Assembly: GCA_947243845.1 (NCBI GenBank)
Contig: CAMXIF010000017.1
Coordinates: 1 to 64,000 of the forward strand
Source: an uncultured bacterium
Lineage (GTDB): Bacteria > Bacillota > Clostridia > Lachnospirales > Lachnospiraceae
Direction: 5' to 3'
Length of the DNA: 64,000 bases
The position numbers were made by a program, and so were the translations under genes. Shown one piece after another: positions 36,106-44,143 of the stretch (position 1 is the first letter of the stretch; the number at the start of each line of letters is the position of its first letter). The notes beneath the pieces were generated by a model. That model was not told where the DNA came from. It made no database searches and worked only from the letters and a program-made list of their open reading frames with translations.

Positions 36106-37197
36106 TTAGATACCGTAGTTATCTACATCTTCCTGTGTGATGGTTGTAGCATCGAAGCCCTTCTCATCCATGATAACTGTCTTCTCAGCGATTGTGCCGC
36201 CGGACTCGAGAGTCTTGATGATCTCATCGATGTAAGAAGACTGGAAAGGATTACACTGTCCATCATAGTTCCAGTTGCCTGCAAGCAGCTCTTCAAGTGC
36301 CCACTTGTTGCAGTCAAAGCCCATAATGATAACGTCTTTGCCTACGCCGTGAGAGATGTTAGCTTTGTCAAGTGCTGCTACAGCGCCCTTAGCCATATCA
36401 TCGTTCTCAGCATAGATTACATTGAACTTCTCGCCAGAGTCGATAACGGACTGAACGATCTGCTGTGCTTTCTCTGCGTTCCACTCAGCTGTCTGCTGTG
36501 TAACAAGATTCCAACCCTCGGATGCAACTGCTGCGTCAAGCGCGCCAGAACGTCCAACCTGTGCTGCGGAACCCATAACACCCTGAAGGTGGATGATGTT
36601 GTACTCGCTAAGGCCCTGATCTTTCAACCAGTTAACAGCGGTCTCACCCTCTTTGTCCATATCAGATACGATAGAAGCTACATAAAGGCTCTCATCTGCA
36701 TCAATTGTACGGTCGAACAGGATTACATCGATACCAGCTGCCTGTGCATCCTGTAATACGGAATCCCAACCAGATACGTCAGCTGCGGAGAGAAGCAGAT
36801 AGTCAACGCCGTCCTGGATGAACTTCTGAGCTGCTGCAACCTGCTCATCGTTCTTAAGGCTGTATGCGAAAGATGCCTCATAACCATTCTCTTCTGTGAA
36901 AGCTGCCTTTAAGTCGTTAACGTTAGCTGTACGATAACCAGACTCGTTAGGATCGTTGTTGATGATACCAACTTTGATCAGCTCGCCAGATGCTTCTGCT
37001 GCAGGCTCTTCTGCTGCAGGCTCCTCTGCTGCGGGCTCTTCTGCTGCGGGTTCCTCTGCTGCAGGCTCTTCTGCTGCGGGTTCCTCTGTTGCTGCAGGTG
37101 CTGCTGCGGGCTCAGCCGGAGCCTCAGAACCGCCACAACCTACGAGGCTGGCCATTACCATAGCGCCTGCAAGTAAAACTGCTAATTTCTTCTTCAT
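36106..37197 (-). CDS. Sugar-binding lipoprotein of the CUT2 importer, YtfQ-like
   Basis: Substrate-binding protein, 363 aa. Lipobox SLVGC with C21, then a linker of EEPAA repeats (38-67), then a type I periplasmic-binding fold. VGIINNDPNESGYRTANVNDL, AADVSGWDSVLQDAQAAGIDVILFDRTID and NDDMAKGAVAALDKA match YtfQ (galactofuranose binding) class motifs. GGGAGG lies 10 bases before the ATG. It is first in its operon, next to an AraR-type gene and the ara genes, so arabinofuranose or a related furanose is a fair guess for the ligand. Confidence 0.9.
   Translation of the reverse strand: MKKKLAVLLAGAMVMASLVGCGGSEAPAEPAAAPAATEEPAAEEPAAEEPAAEEPAAEEPAAEEPAAEASGELIKVGIINNDPNESGYRTANVNDLKAAFTEENGYEASFAYSLKNDEQVAAAQKFIQDGVDYLLLSAADVSGWDSVLQDAQAAGIDVILFDRTIDADESLYVASIVSDMDKEGETAVNWLKDQGLSEYNIIHLQGVMGSAAQVGRSGALDAAVASEGWNLVTQQTAEWNAEKAQQIVQSVIDSGEKFNVIYAENDDMAKGAVAALDKANISHGVGKDVIIMGFDCNKWALEELLAGNWNYDGQCNPFQSSYIDEIIKTLESGGTIAEKTVIMDEKGFDATTITQEDVDNYGI
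36997..37086 (-). repeat. 15-bp tandem repeat coding for the EEPAA linker
   Basis: Six 15-nt units code for EEPAA pentapeptides in the lipoprotein linker. Codon use differs little between units (GCTGC[A/G]GG motifs), so copy number may change by slippage. Confidence 0.85.
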
Positions 37198-37286
37198 TAC
37201 TTAATTCCTCCCTTTCATTTTCATCATATTGAAAAATTGAAATATGTTTTGGAATCGGTGACCATATCGGTTCCGTTCCTGAAACT

Positions 37287-37315
37287 ACTTTAGCAAAACA
37301 TCCCTATATCTTCAA
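37287..37315 (-). promoter_or_regulatory. Promoter of the YtfQ-like importer operon
   Basis: TTGAAG (37310-37315), a 17-bp spacer and TAAAGT (37287-37292) on the minus strand. Downstream, 37250-37273 is an imperfect palindrome with the arms GGAAYCGRT, a possible regulator site. Two ATACAAATT elements (37357-37365 and 37388-37396) lie 31 bp apart upstream. Confidence 0.65.
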
Positions 37316-37557
37316 CACTAAATGACCGCATTTTTTCGATTTGGGGGAGTTTAACAATACAAATTCTATTTATGTCAATATTGTCTGATACAAATTGGTG
37401 AATTTAATATAAATTTTTATGATTATGTTGAATATTTATTGATTTTTACCAGAAAATAGGGTACACTAAACACTTGTATTATACCGTAAATTTTGTCATA
37501 TCCTGTTATTGAATTACATTATTGTTAGATTGAAAAAATTTTTATGAATAAATATTG

Positions 37558-37575
37558 TATAATTTGTGAACAAAT
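37558..37575 (+). promoter_or_regulatory. AraR-type operator at the regulator's own promoter
   Basis: ATTTGTGAACAAAT (37562-37575) is a palindrome with the ATTTGT/ACAAAT arms of Bacillus AraR boxes, though with a 2-bp instead of a 4-bp centre. It overlaps the end of TATAAT (37558-37563), about 30 bp before the GntR-type gene, so it should give autorepression. The -35 box is unclear. Confidence 0.6.
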
Positions 37576-37601
37576 CATGAACAAGAAGAGGATTTTCTAT
37601 C

Positions 37602-38684
37602 ATGAACAAATATGAAATACTTACGAAACAACTCACAGAACAGATTTCAAGAAACCTGCAGCAGGGTATTACGGCCCTTCCCACGGAGGCGGAACTGTGC
37701 ACACAATATCAGGTCAGCAGACAGACCGTCCGGACAGCGCTTTCCAGTCTTCGCAGCCAGGGGATCATCACAAGCCGTCAGGGCAGCGGATCTTATGCCA
37801 CAGGCCTTCTGCCTTTTCCGGATCGCAATATCATCCCCGTACTGGTGGCCAGCGGACAAGAGTATATCTATCCCGCTCTATTAAACGACATTCAGAACAC
37901 ATTGGCTTCCCAGGGATATCAAATGAAGGTATACCCCACGGACAATGATATCTCCATAGAACGCAGACACCTGACCAATCTGCTGAAAGATCCGCCCAGG
38001 GGTATAATCGTGGAGGGTTCTAAAAGCACGCTCCCCAATCCCAATCTGGACTTATATAATAATCTGAAGAAAGCGGGCACCTTTCTTCTCTTTTTACACA
38101 ATCGCTATAATGCCCTGCCTGATGAAATCTGTATCAAGGATGATAACTATTATGGCGGCTATCTTCTGGCCGAACATCTGACAAGCCTGGGACACACCCG
38201 TATTGCAGGACTTTTTAAAGTGGACGATCAGCAGGGAGCGGAGCGCTACCTGGGCGTAGCCTCCTGCTTAAGGGATCTTGGATATGAATTGAAAGACAGG
38301 CATGTGGGGTGGTTCAACACCCTGGATATCGATTCCATCCGCCAGAAACAGGATACCCGTTTCCTCACAAATTTTATTCAGGAGCGGCTGCCGGGGTGTT
38401 CAGCGGTCATCTGTTATAATGATGAGACTGCATACTGGCTTATGAAAGAACTTTCCTATGCTGATATACAAGTTCCCCGCGACTTATCCGTAGTCTGTTT
38501 CGACAACAGCTATTTAAGCGACTTAAGCAAGATCCGAATCACTACCCTGACGCACAGGCCCCATGAAATGGGTCGGAGTGTGGCCGAATGTATGATGCAG
38601 AAATTAAGGGGAATCCCTGTGGTATCACAGGAAATCCCCTGGGAAATCGTACGCAAGGAAAGCGATGGGCCATACAAATCCTAA
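37602..38684 (+). CDS. GntR/LacI-hybrid transcriptional repressor, AraR-type
   Basis: 360 aa. The N-terminal GntR winged helix (about 1-68: LPTEAELCTQYQVSRQTVRTALSSLRSQGIITSRQGSGSY) is joined to a LacI-type sugar-binding domain (75-360; IIVEGSKS, LLAEHLTSLGHTRIAGLF, VICYNDETAYWLMKEL, TTLTHRPHEMGRSVAECM). This two-part design is that of AraR, the L-arabinose-responsive repressor. It is divergent from the YtfQ-like operon. AAGAAGAGG precedes the ATG. The stop region overlaps the convergent YesN-like gene by 4 bp. I leave the symbol blank because the ligand is only inferred. Confidence 0.88.
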   Translation: MNKYEILTKQLTEQISRNLQQGITALPTEAELCTQYQVSRQTVRTALSSLRSQGIITSRQGSGSYATGLLPFPDRNIIPVLVASGQEYIYPALLNDIQNTLASQGYQMKVYPTDNDISIERRHLTNLLKDPPRGIIVEGSKSTLPNPNLDLYNNLKKAGTFLLFLHNRYNALPDEICIKDDNYYGGYLLAEHLTSLGHTRIAGLFKVDDQQGAERYLGVASCLRDLGYELKDRHVGWFNTLDIDSIRQKQDTRFLTNFIQERLPGCSAVICYNDETAYWLMKELSYADIQVPRDLSVVCFDNSYLSDLSKIRITTLTHRPHEMGRSVAECMMQKLRGIPVVSQEIPWEIVRKESDGPYKS

Positions 38685-40303
38685 GATTTTTGGCCCGCGC
38701 GGTACTCTCTGGGCGTACACCCTTGCGTCTTCTTAAAGACAAAACTGAAATAGTGTGGATCCTTATATCCCACTTCCAGGGCAATATCCCCGGAATGTTT
38801 CTCCGTCTGCCGCAGAAGTTTCTTGGCCTTGTCCATCCGCTTCTGCGTCACATATTCAATAAAGGTCATCTGCATGGCCTGGCTGAAGATCGCACTGAAA
38901 TAGTTGGCGCTGACATTGACTTCTCCCGCCACGGAGTTTAGGGAAAACGACTCCTGTGAATAGTTTTCTTCTATATAATCAAGAGCCCTCTTGAGCACCC
39001 GTTTGCTCTGATTGTCAGATTCCCGGTCACGCAGTTCCATGGCCTTATCCAACATATTGCGGATGTAGCGGGGTATCTCTTCCACAGACAGATTTTTATC
39101 CTGCATCTGACCGCCGTCTGCCTCCACCATAAATTCTTCCTTGTCTCCGCCGATGGATTCTACATAGGCCAGCGTCACAAAGCGGACATGCAGCACCAGA
39201 TAATTCTGGAACATTGTTGACTGCAGCGCCTCGTTGATGGTCAGCAGGTAACTGTCCACAAATTCCGGTATATCTTCCCTGCTGCCGCGGAGGAGGAAAT
39301 CTTTAAACAGTTCCGGATCCATTTTGGAGTAATCAATGTCCCCAATCTTACTGCCCTCTCTCTGCGGCATGTAATTCTCTGTCACTTCTTTCGTAAAAAT
39401 ATGCACATGAGGCATCAGGAACCGATATGCAAAGAGGTGATTGACCTTGCTGTAACACTCTGCCAGGAGGCTTAGTCTTTCCACCGGTTCTCCCACAGCC
39501 GCATACCAGTCCAGAATATCTTCCGTAGGATGGCAGATCCGTTCCACATTTTCCAGATATTTGTCCGCAAGTTCCTGCATCTGCTCGGCATTGCCCTTGA
39601 TCAGCACACCGTAAGTATTGACATTCCAGCGAAAGACCAGGTTCTCCGGATAGCGCACAAAGTAATGCAGCAGTTCTTCCCGCTTTCTGGCGAAGTCCTC
39701 CGATTCAAACCCCATATTCTCCCCGGCGCGCTTCTCCTGCAAATTGAATATCAAAAGATTGTAGCATGGGGCATTGATCTTCAGGGAAAGTTTCGCCGCC
39801 TCTTCATAGATATCCTGCACGGGCATACGTCCCTCAAATACCTTGACAAAAAAGTTCGTGCGGGAAAACCGTTCATATTCCCTGGACTCCTCCTGATATT
39901 TCTCCTGGTATTTGCGCTGCTCCCGTTCCGTCTCTATCTTAACCTTTAAGTCCGTCAGTACTTTCTGCAGGTTTGCCCTGGTGATGGGTTTTAAAAGATA
40001 CTGTTCCACGCCTACGGAGATCGCCTGTCTCGCATACTCAAAATCATCATAGCCGCTGATGATTATAATCTTCATGTCCGGAAATTCCTGATGCACGATA
40101 CGGCTTAAGGACAGCCCGTCCATAAAAGGCATCTTGATATCTGTCAGGAGAACATCCGGCCTGGTCTTTTGTATGAGCGGCAGCGCCATCTCTCCATCAC
40201 TGGCTTCCCCCACAAACTGGTACCCATACTGTTCCCATGGCATATTGTCTCTTAGTCCTTCCCTGACAATACTCTCATCCTCCACCAGAAATATTTTCAA
40301 CAT
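38681..40303 (-). CDS. YesN-type response regulator with AraC DNA-binding domain
   Basis: 540 aa. Receiver domain 1-125 with the phosphorylated D55 (LLTDIKMPFMDG), acidic pair E8-D9 and a Lys in YLLKPI. A helical middle region of about 290 aa is followed by two AraC helix-turn-helix units at the C-terminus (ALDYIEENYSQESFSLNSVAGEV, then HSGDIALEVGYKDPHYFSFVFKK). It is the output of the three-gene sensor operon and probably activates the nearby importer. Start ATG follows AAGGGGGAAGG. Confidence 0.92.
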   Translation of the reverse strand: MLKIFLVEDESIVREGLRDNMPWEQYGYQFVGEASDGEMALPLIQKTRPDVLLTDIKMPFMDGLSLSRIVHQEFPDMKIIIISGYDDFEYARQAISVGVEQYLLKPITRANLQKVLTDLKVKIETEREQRKYQEKYQEESREYERFSRTNFFVKVFEGRMPVQDIYEEAAKLSLKINAPCYNLLIFNLQEKRAGENMGFESEDFARKREELLHYFVRYPENLVFRWNVNTYGVLIKGNAEQMQELADKYLENVERICHPTEDILDWYAAVGEPVERLSLLAECYSKVNHLFAYRFLMPHVHIFTKEVTENYMPQREGSKIGDIDYSKMDPELFKDFLLRGSREDIPEFVDSYLLTINEALQSTMFQNYLVLHVRFVTLAYVESIGGDKEEFMVEADGGQMQDKNLSVEEIPRYIRNMLDKAMELRDRESDNQSKRVLKRALDYIEENYSQESFSLNSVAGEVNVSANYFSAIFSQAMQMTFIEYVTQKRMDKAKKLLRQTEKHSGDIALEVGYKDPHYFSFVFKKTQGCTPREYRAGQKS

Positions 40304-40318
40304 AGTTCCTTCCCCCTT

Positions 40319-41347
40319 CTAATAATTCCTCTCCTCCAGCAATTCCTTAGTCACATTCTCTATCGTAAAGACATTCTCTTCCACATAATACTGCTGCTCT
40401 ACTTCCTGTCCGTCTTCCAGCATGTCGATCACCTGTGATAAATACTCTCCCTGATTAGGATTACATTCGATATCCACATTAATGATACCTTTCGCCACCA
40501 TCTCAAGTGCATCATGCACTGCATCGAAGGAAATGATCGTGATATCGCCGCCGATACCCACCGTCTGGCCCGACTCCTTGATAGCCTCGATCGCGCCGAA
40601 TGTCATATCATCGTTCTGGGACACCACCACGTCAATATCCGGATATTTTCTCAAAAAAGTGTCCATCACTTCGCGGCCCTTGGCAGAAGTGAAGTCCGCA
40701 TATTCCTGTTCCAGAATATTCCAATTCATATGATCGGAAGCCACCGTGGAAAACCCTATCGTCCGCCCAATCTGCGCAGAGGATCCCTCCGTGCCCTTCA
40801 GTACCACAATATTGACCTGTTCCTCATCCATTCCCCGTTTCTTAAGCTCCTTTTCCAGCCAGCGTCCTGCCCGCTCCCCTTCTTCCACAAAATCGCTGCC
40901 CACACAGGTTACATAGAGGCTTCTGTCTCTTATATTCACATTCCTGTCCATCAGGATAACCGGGATCCCCGCCTCCTTCGCCTCCTGCAGCACGGTTTCC
41001 CAGCCGGTTTCCACCACCGGAGAGAACACGATGTAATCTACCCTTTGAGAGATAAAGCTGCGGATTGTCTTAATCTGGTTATCCTGCTTCTGTCTGGCAT
41101 TCTGGAAGATCATGAAATAACCGTTCTGCTGGGTAAATGCGTTCTGCACGGATTCCGTATTGGCGGTCCGCCAGCCTGACTCGCTCCCAAGCTGCGACAC
41201 GCCCACCACGATCCGATCCTCCTCTTCACTTACGGAATTGTCTTCTTCTATATTAGTAAACAGCCGACCGCCAATCACCATCAGGGACAAAATGACGATG
41301 AACAGTACAATGACCAGTTTTCTGACATATACATTTTTCTTACTCAT
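40319..41347 (-). CDS. Membrane-anchored YtfQ-like sugar-binding sensor protein
   Basis: 342 aa. Unlike the lipoprotein at 36106, it has no lipobox but an uncleaved N-terminal helix (about 10-27: LVIVLFIVILSLMVIGG). The rest is a periplasmic-binding fold close to YtfQ: VGVSQLGSESGWRTAN, FSPVVETGWETVLQEAKEAGIPVILMDRNVN and QNDDMTFGAIEAIKESG. Encoded between a YesM-type kinase and a YesN-type regulator, it most likely presents sugar to the kinase instead of a permease, as shown for XylFII-LytS of Clostridium. Its start overlaps the kinase gene by 8 bp. Confidence 0.9.
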   Translation of the reverse strand: MSKKNVYVRKLVIVLFIVILSLMVIGGRLFTNIEEDNSVSEEEDRIVVGVSQLGSESGWRTANTESVQNAFTQQNGYFMIFQNARQKQDNQIKTIRSFISQRVDYIVFSPVVETGWETVLQEAKEAGIPVILMDRNVNIRDRSLYVTCVGSDFVEEGERAGRWLEKELKKRGMDEEQVNIVVLKGTEGSSAQIGRTIGFSTVASDHMNWNILEQEYADFTSAKGREVMDTFLRKYPDIDVVVSQNDDMTFGAIEAIKESGQTVGIGGDITIISFDAVHDALEMVAKGIINVDIECNPNQGEYLSQVIDMLEDGQEVEQQYYVEENVFTIENVTKELLEERNY

Positions 41348-42824
41348 TTATGTTCTCACCTTTGTCCGCTGCATACGGAATTGCCGGAATGGCAATCTCC
41401 ACACAGGTTCCTTTCCCCTTGACGGATTCGATCTGCATTCCATACTCCTGTCCGAAGTTCATGCGGATGCGTTCATTCACATTGGCAAGCCCAAAGCCCT
41501 TCTCCGTATCCTGACAGGGTTTATTGATCTCACCTTTCAGCTTTTCCAGTTCCTTTTCATCCATACCAACACCGTTGTCCTCCACGACAAAATGTATCTC
41601 GTCACCCTGCAGGACCCCTGTCACGGTAATCGTTCCTTTCGCCCGCTTATATTTAATGCCATGGTATAGTGAGTTTTCCACAAGCGGCTGCAACGTAAGT
41701 TTGAGGATCCTATACTGATACAATTCCGGCGCAATCCGAATCTCATATTCCAGAATATCCCTGTAACGTACCTGCTGTATCTCCAGATAACTTTTAATAT
41801 GAAGTTCTTCTTCCTGTATGGTAATATACTCCCGCCCTTTAGACAACACCAGCCGGAAAAATTCCGACAATGACATAACTACATTGACCGCCTTTTCGGG
41901 ATCATTGCCCTCGATCAGCCACACGATCGTATCAAGCGTATTATACAAAAAGTGCGGGTTGATCTGTTCCTGTAAGAGTCTTAAATCCGCCTGGCGCATC
42001 TTGCGTTCATCTTCCTTAATCTTTCGCACCAGTCCTTCAATACTCTCCGTCATGCTGTTGACGCTGTCCGCAAGCACGGCCACCTCATCTTCAGAATCCG
42101 CAGGGGCACGTGCCGCGAAATCTCCTTTGGCCACCTTTTGTGTGACCCGTGACAGTTCCTGGATCGGCTCAATGATTCCCGTGACAATCATAATGATCAA
42201 AGCTACCACCAAAAATAACAGCAAGAACAACAAAACACCACAAAATCCAGTAAAAGTATTTACTTTCTCATTCAGCTGCTCCGTCAGATGTTCCATGCTC
42301 TTAGTCTGATAATAGATATAAGACTGAATATTATCCTGAATCAGTTCCGTCATGATATAGATATTGTTATCCAACATCTCAATGTTCATATCATAGCTAT
42401 TATCATTCTCAATGTTTGTCCTGATATCATCCACGCGGTCTTCCAGCGTATCAATATTGCGCATCAGAATCTGAAGCCAGGCACGACTCTCACCATCCGT
42501 TGTGATACTCATAAGGTTGCCAAATTCACTGCGCAGTTCATTCAGCAAAACATAAGGGTCTTTCAGGCTCTTATCATCTCCCACCGTCTCGAAGGTAACA
42601 TAGCCTACTACCAGTTTATAAAGACTCTCATCCATCTCTTCCTTAAAATTCAGATTATAATTGTTTGCCACAGTCATATTGCTCACAATATTATCATAGG
42701 CTCTGCTGTAATTATGAAGCGCATAGATCAGATAGATGACCATCACCAGAAATGGGGTCGCCACCACCATGGAAAGCAATATCAGTTTATGTTTGATGGA
42801 ATATTTTACTTTGACCGCCTGCAT
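41340..42824 (-). CDS. YesM/LytS-type sensor histidine kinase
   Basis: 494 aa. Membrane helices at about 13-35 and 193-217 flank an outside helical region of 155 aa. HAMP follows (218-270). The dimerisation motif LLQEQINPHFLYNTLD carries the phospho-accepting H291. The ATPase domain has LQPLVENSLYHGIKY (N box), DNGVGM and GFGLANVNERI. The short, purely helical outside part has no ligand fold of its own, which agrees with sensing through the binding protein encoded next. AAAGGAG precedes the ATG. Confidence 0.93.
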   Translation of the reverse strand: MQAVKVKYSIKHKLILLSMVVATPFLVMVIYLIYALHNYSRAYDNIVSNMTVANNYNLNFKEEMDESLYKLVVGYVTFETVGDDKSLKDPYVLLNELRSEFGNLMSITTDGESRAWLQILMRNIDTLEDRVDDIRTNIENDNSYDMNIEMLDNNIYIMTELIQDNIQSYIYYQTKSMEHLTEQLNEKVNTFTGFCGVLLFLLLFLVVALIIMIVTGIIEPIQELSRVTQKVAKGDFAARAPADSEDEVAVLADSVNSMTESIEGLVRKIKEDERKMRQADLRLLQEQINPHFLYNTLDTIVWLIEGNDPEKAVNVVMSLSEFFRLVLSKGREYITIQEEELHIKSYLEIQQVRYRDILEYEIRIAPELYQYRILKLTLQPLVENSLYHGIKYKRAKGTITVTGVLQGDEIHFVVEDNGVGMDEKELEKLKGEINKPCQDTEKGFGLANVNERIRMNFGQEYGMQIESVKGKGTCVEIAIPAIPYAADKGENINE

Positions 42825-42992
42825 ATTGTAATCTCCTTTCTAATTATTCTACCAATTTTCTGATAAAAGATAAATTGTAAATTTTTTTCTAATAAAATTA
42901 AGATTCTTTGTTTGCATTGACACACTAAAAGGTGTAATATAAATGTGTGTATCGTTTTTTATCAAATAAACTCATAATGAAAGATTATAATA

Positions 42993-44081
42993 ATGAAAGA
43001 AAATTCCGTACTTGCAAATATTTACGAAAATATATGCAGAGACACCGGCCGTAAAAATGAATCTTCCAAATTAATTGTTGTTCTCAGGCTGCTGATAATC
43101 TCCATGGCAGTATATTCGCTGATTAACTGTGTCCTGATTGCATTTACCCGTCATATCGGAGGGCTTATCCTTTCTATCGCTTCTCTGGTCTTGTTTATTC
43201 TCGCCTTTGTATGCTCCTACTATTGGAGTTCATTTACATCATACTGCGCGCTGAATATTTATGTCCTGGCGTGGAGCATTGCCAACGTAATCTGCTTTGG
43301 CTGGAACATCGGAGTCCAACATTTTATTTTTACGCTCCTTGTATTTTGTTTCTTTGCAAAATACAGACATGAAAAGGCTAAGGTCATTTACACGCTGTGT
43401 TTGCTTGTGCTTCGTATCTATCTGTACTATTATTGCAGGGATCATGCCGCTGTCGTTCCCCTGACAGCAGACATCAGCAACGCTTTACAGATAATAAACA
43501 CCTTCTTTGTATTCCTGTCTCTTGCACTGACCGCCTATATATTCAGCGCGGACTCTCAGGAATTGGAAGGCAAGCTGATCGAATATAACAGGCAGCTTAT
43601 GAAACAGGCTAACACCGATACCCTGACAGGGCTTTACAATCGCCGCAGTACCATGGAATATCTGGATGATCTGCTGAATAATCCGGATAACCAGATCAGC
43701 ATCTGCTTATGTGATATCGACTTCTTTAAACATGTAAACGATACTTATGGACATGATGTAGGCGATGTAGTACTTAAGAAGATTTCTGAAACCTTTCGTA
43801 AGGAATTACCGCCGGATTCCTTTATTTCCCGTTGGGGCGGCGAGGAATTTTTGCTGATCTTTCCCAAATTAAACGGGGATGACGCAGTAATAGCCCTGGA
43901 AAATCTCAGACAGAAAATCAAGGCCATTGTCTTTGACGGTGTTATTGAGACCTTTACCGTGTCGCTCACTTACGGTCTGGTGGAATACGATTACCACAGC
44001 GACATGACCACCATCTTAAAAGAAGCGGACGAAAAATTATATCTCGGCAAAGAAAGCGGGCGTGACCGGATCATCTTCTGA
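42993..44081 (+). CDS. Membrane diguanylate cyclase (GGEEF)
   Basis: Makes cyclic di-GMP; 362 aa. An N-terminal block of about six membrane helices (30-190) without a clear outside domain is followed by a GGDEF domain with an intact GGEEF (282-286), DIDFFKHVNDTYGH for the substrate and TDTLTGLYNRR. The RxxD inhibitory site five residues before GGEEF is missing (PPDS instead), so classic product inhibition is unlikely, unlike the cyclase at 6844. Divergent from the sensor operon. A TTGACA at 42917-42922 with TATAAA 15 bp on may be its promoter. Confidence 0.92.
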   Translation: MKENSVLANIYENICRDTGRKNESSKLIVVLRLLIISMAVYSLINCVLIAFTRHIGGLILSIASLVLFILAFVCSYYWSSFTSYCALNIYVLAWSIANVICFGWNIGVQHFIFTLLVFCFFAKYRHEKAKVIYTLCLLVLRIYLYYYCRDHAAVVPLTADISNALQIINTFFVFLSLALTAYIFSADSQELEGKLIEYNRQLMKQANTDTLTGLYNRRSTMEYLDDLLNNPDNQISICLCDIDFFKHVNDTYGHDVGDVVLKKISETFRKELPPDSFISRWGGEEFLLIFPKLNGDDAVIALENLRQKIKAIVFDGVIETFTVSLTYGLVEYDYHSDMTTILKEADEKLYLGKESGRDRIIF

Positions 44082-44096
44082 TCCGGTCATTATTTA
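44064..44096 (+). terminator. Terminator overlapping the cyclase stop codon
   Basis: GACCGGATCA pairs with TGATCCGGTC (44064-44088); the stop codon is in the stem. ATTATTTAT follows. Confidence 0.7.
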
Positions 44097-44143
44097 TATC
44101 CCCCTCTCATATATTAATACAAATCTTTCTTGAGGGTATTTAC

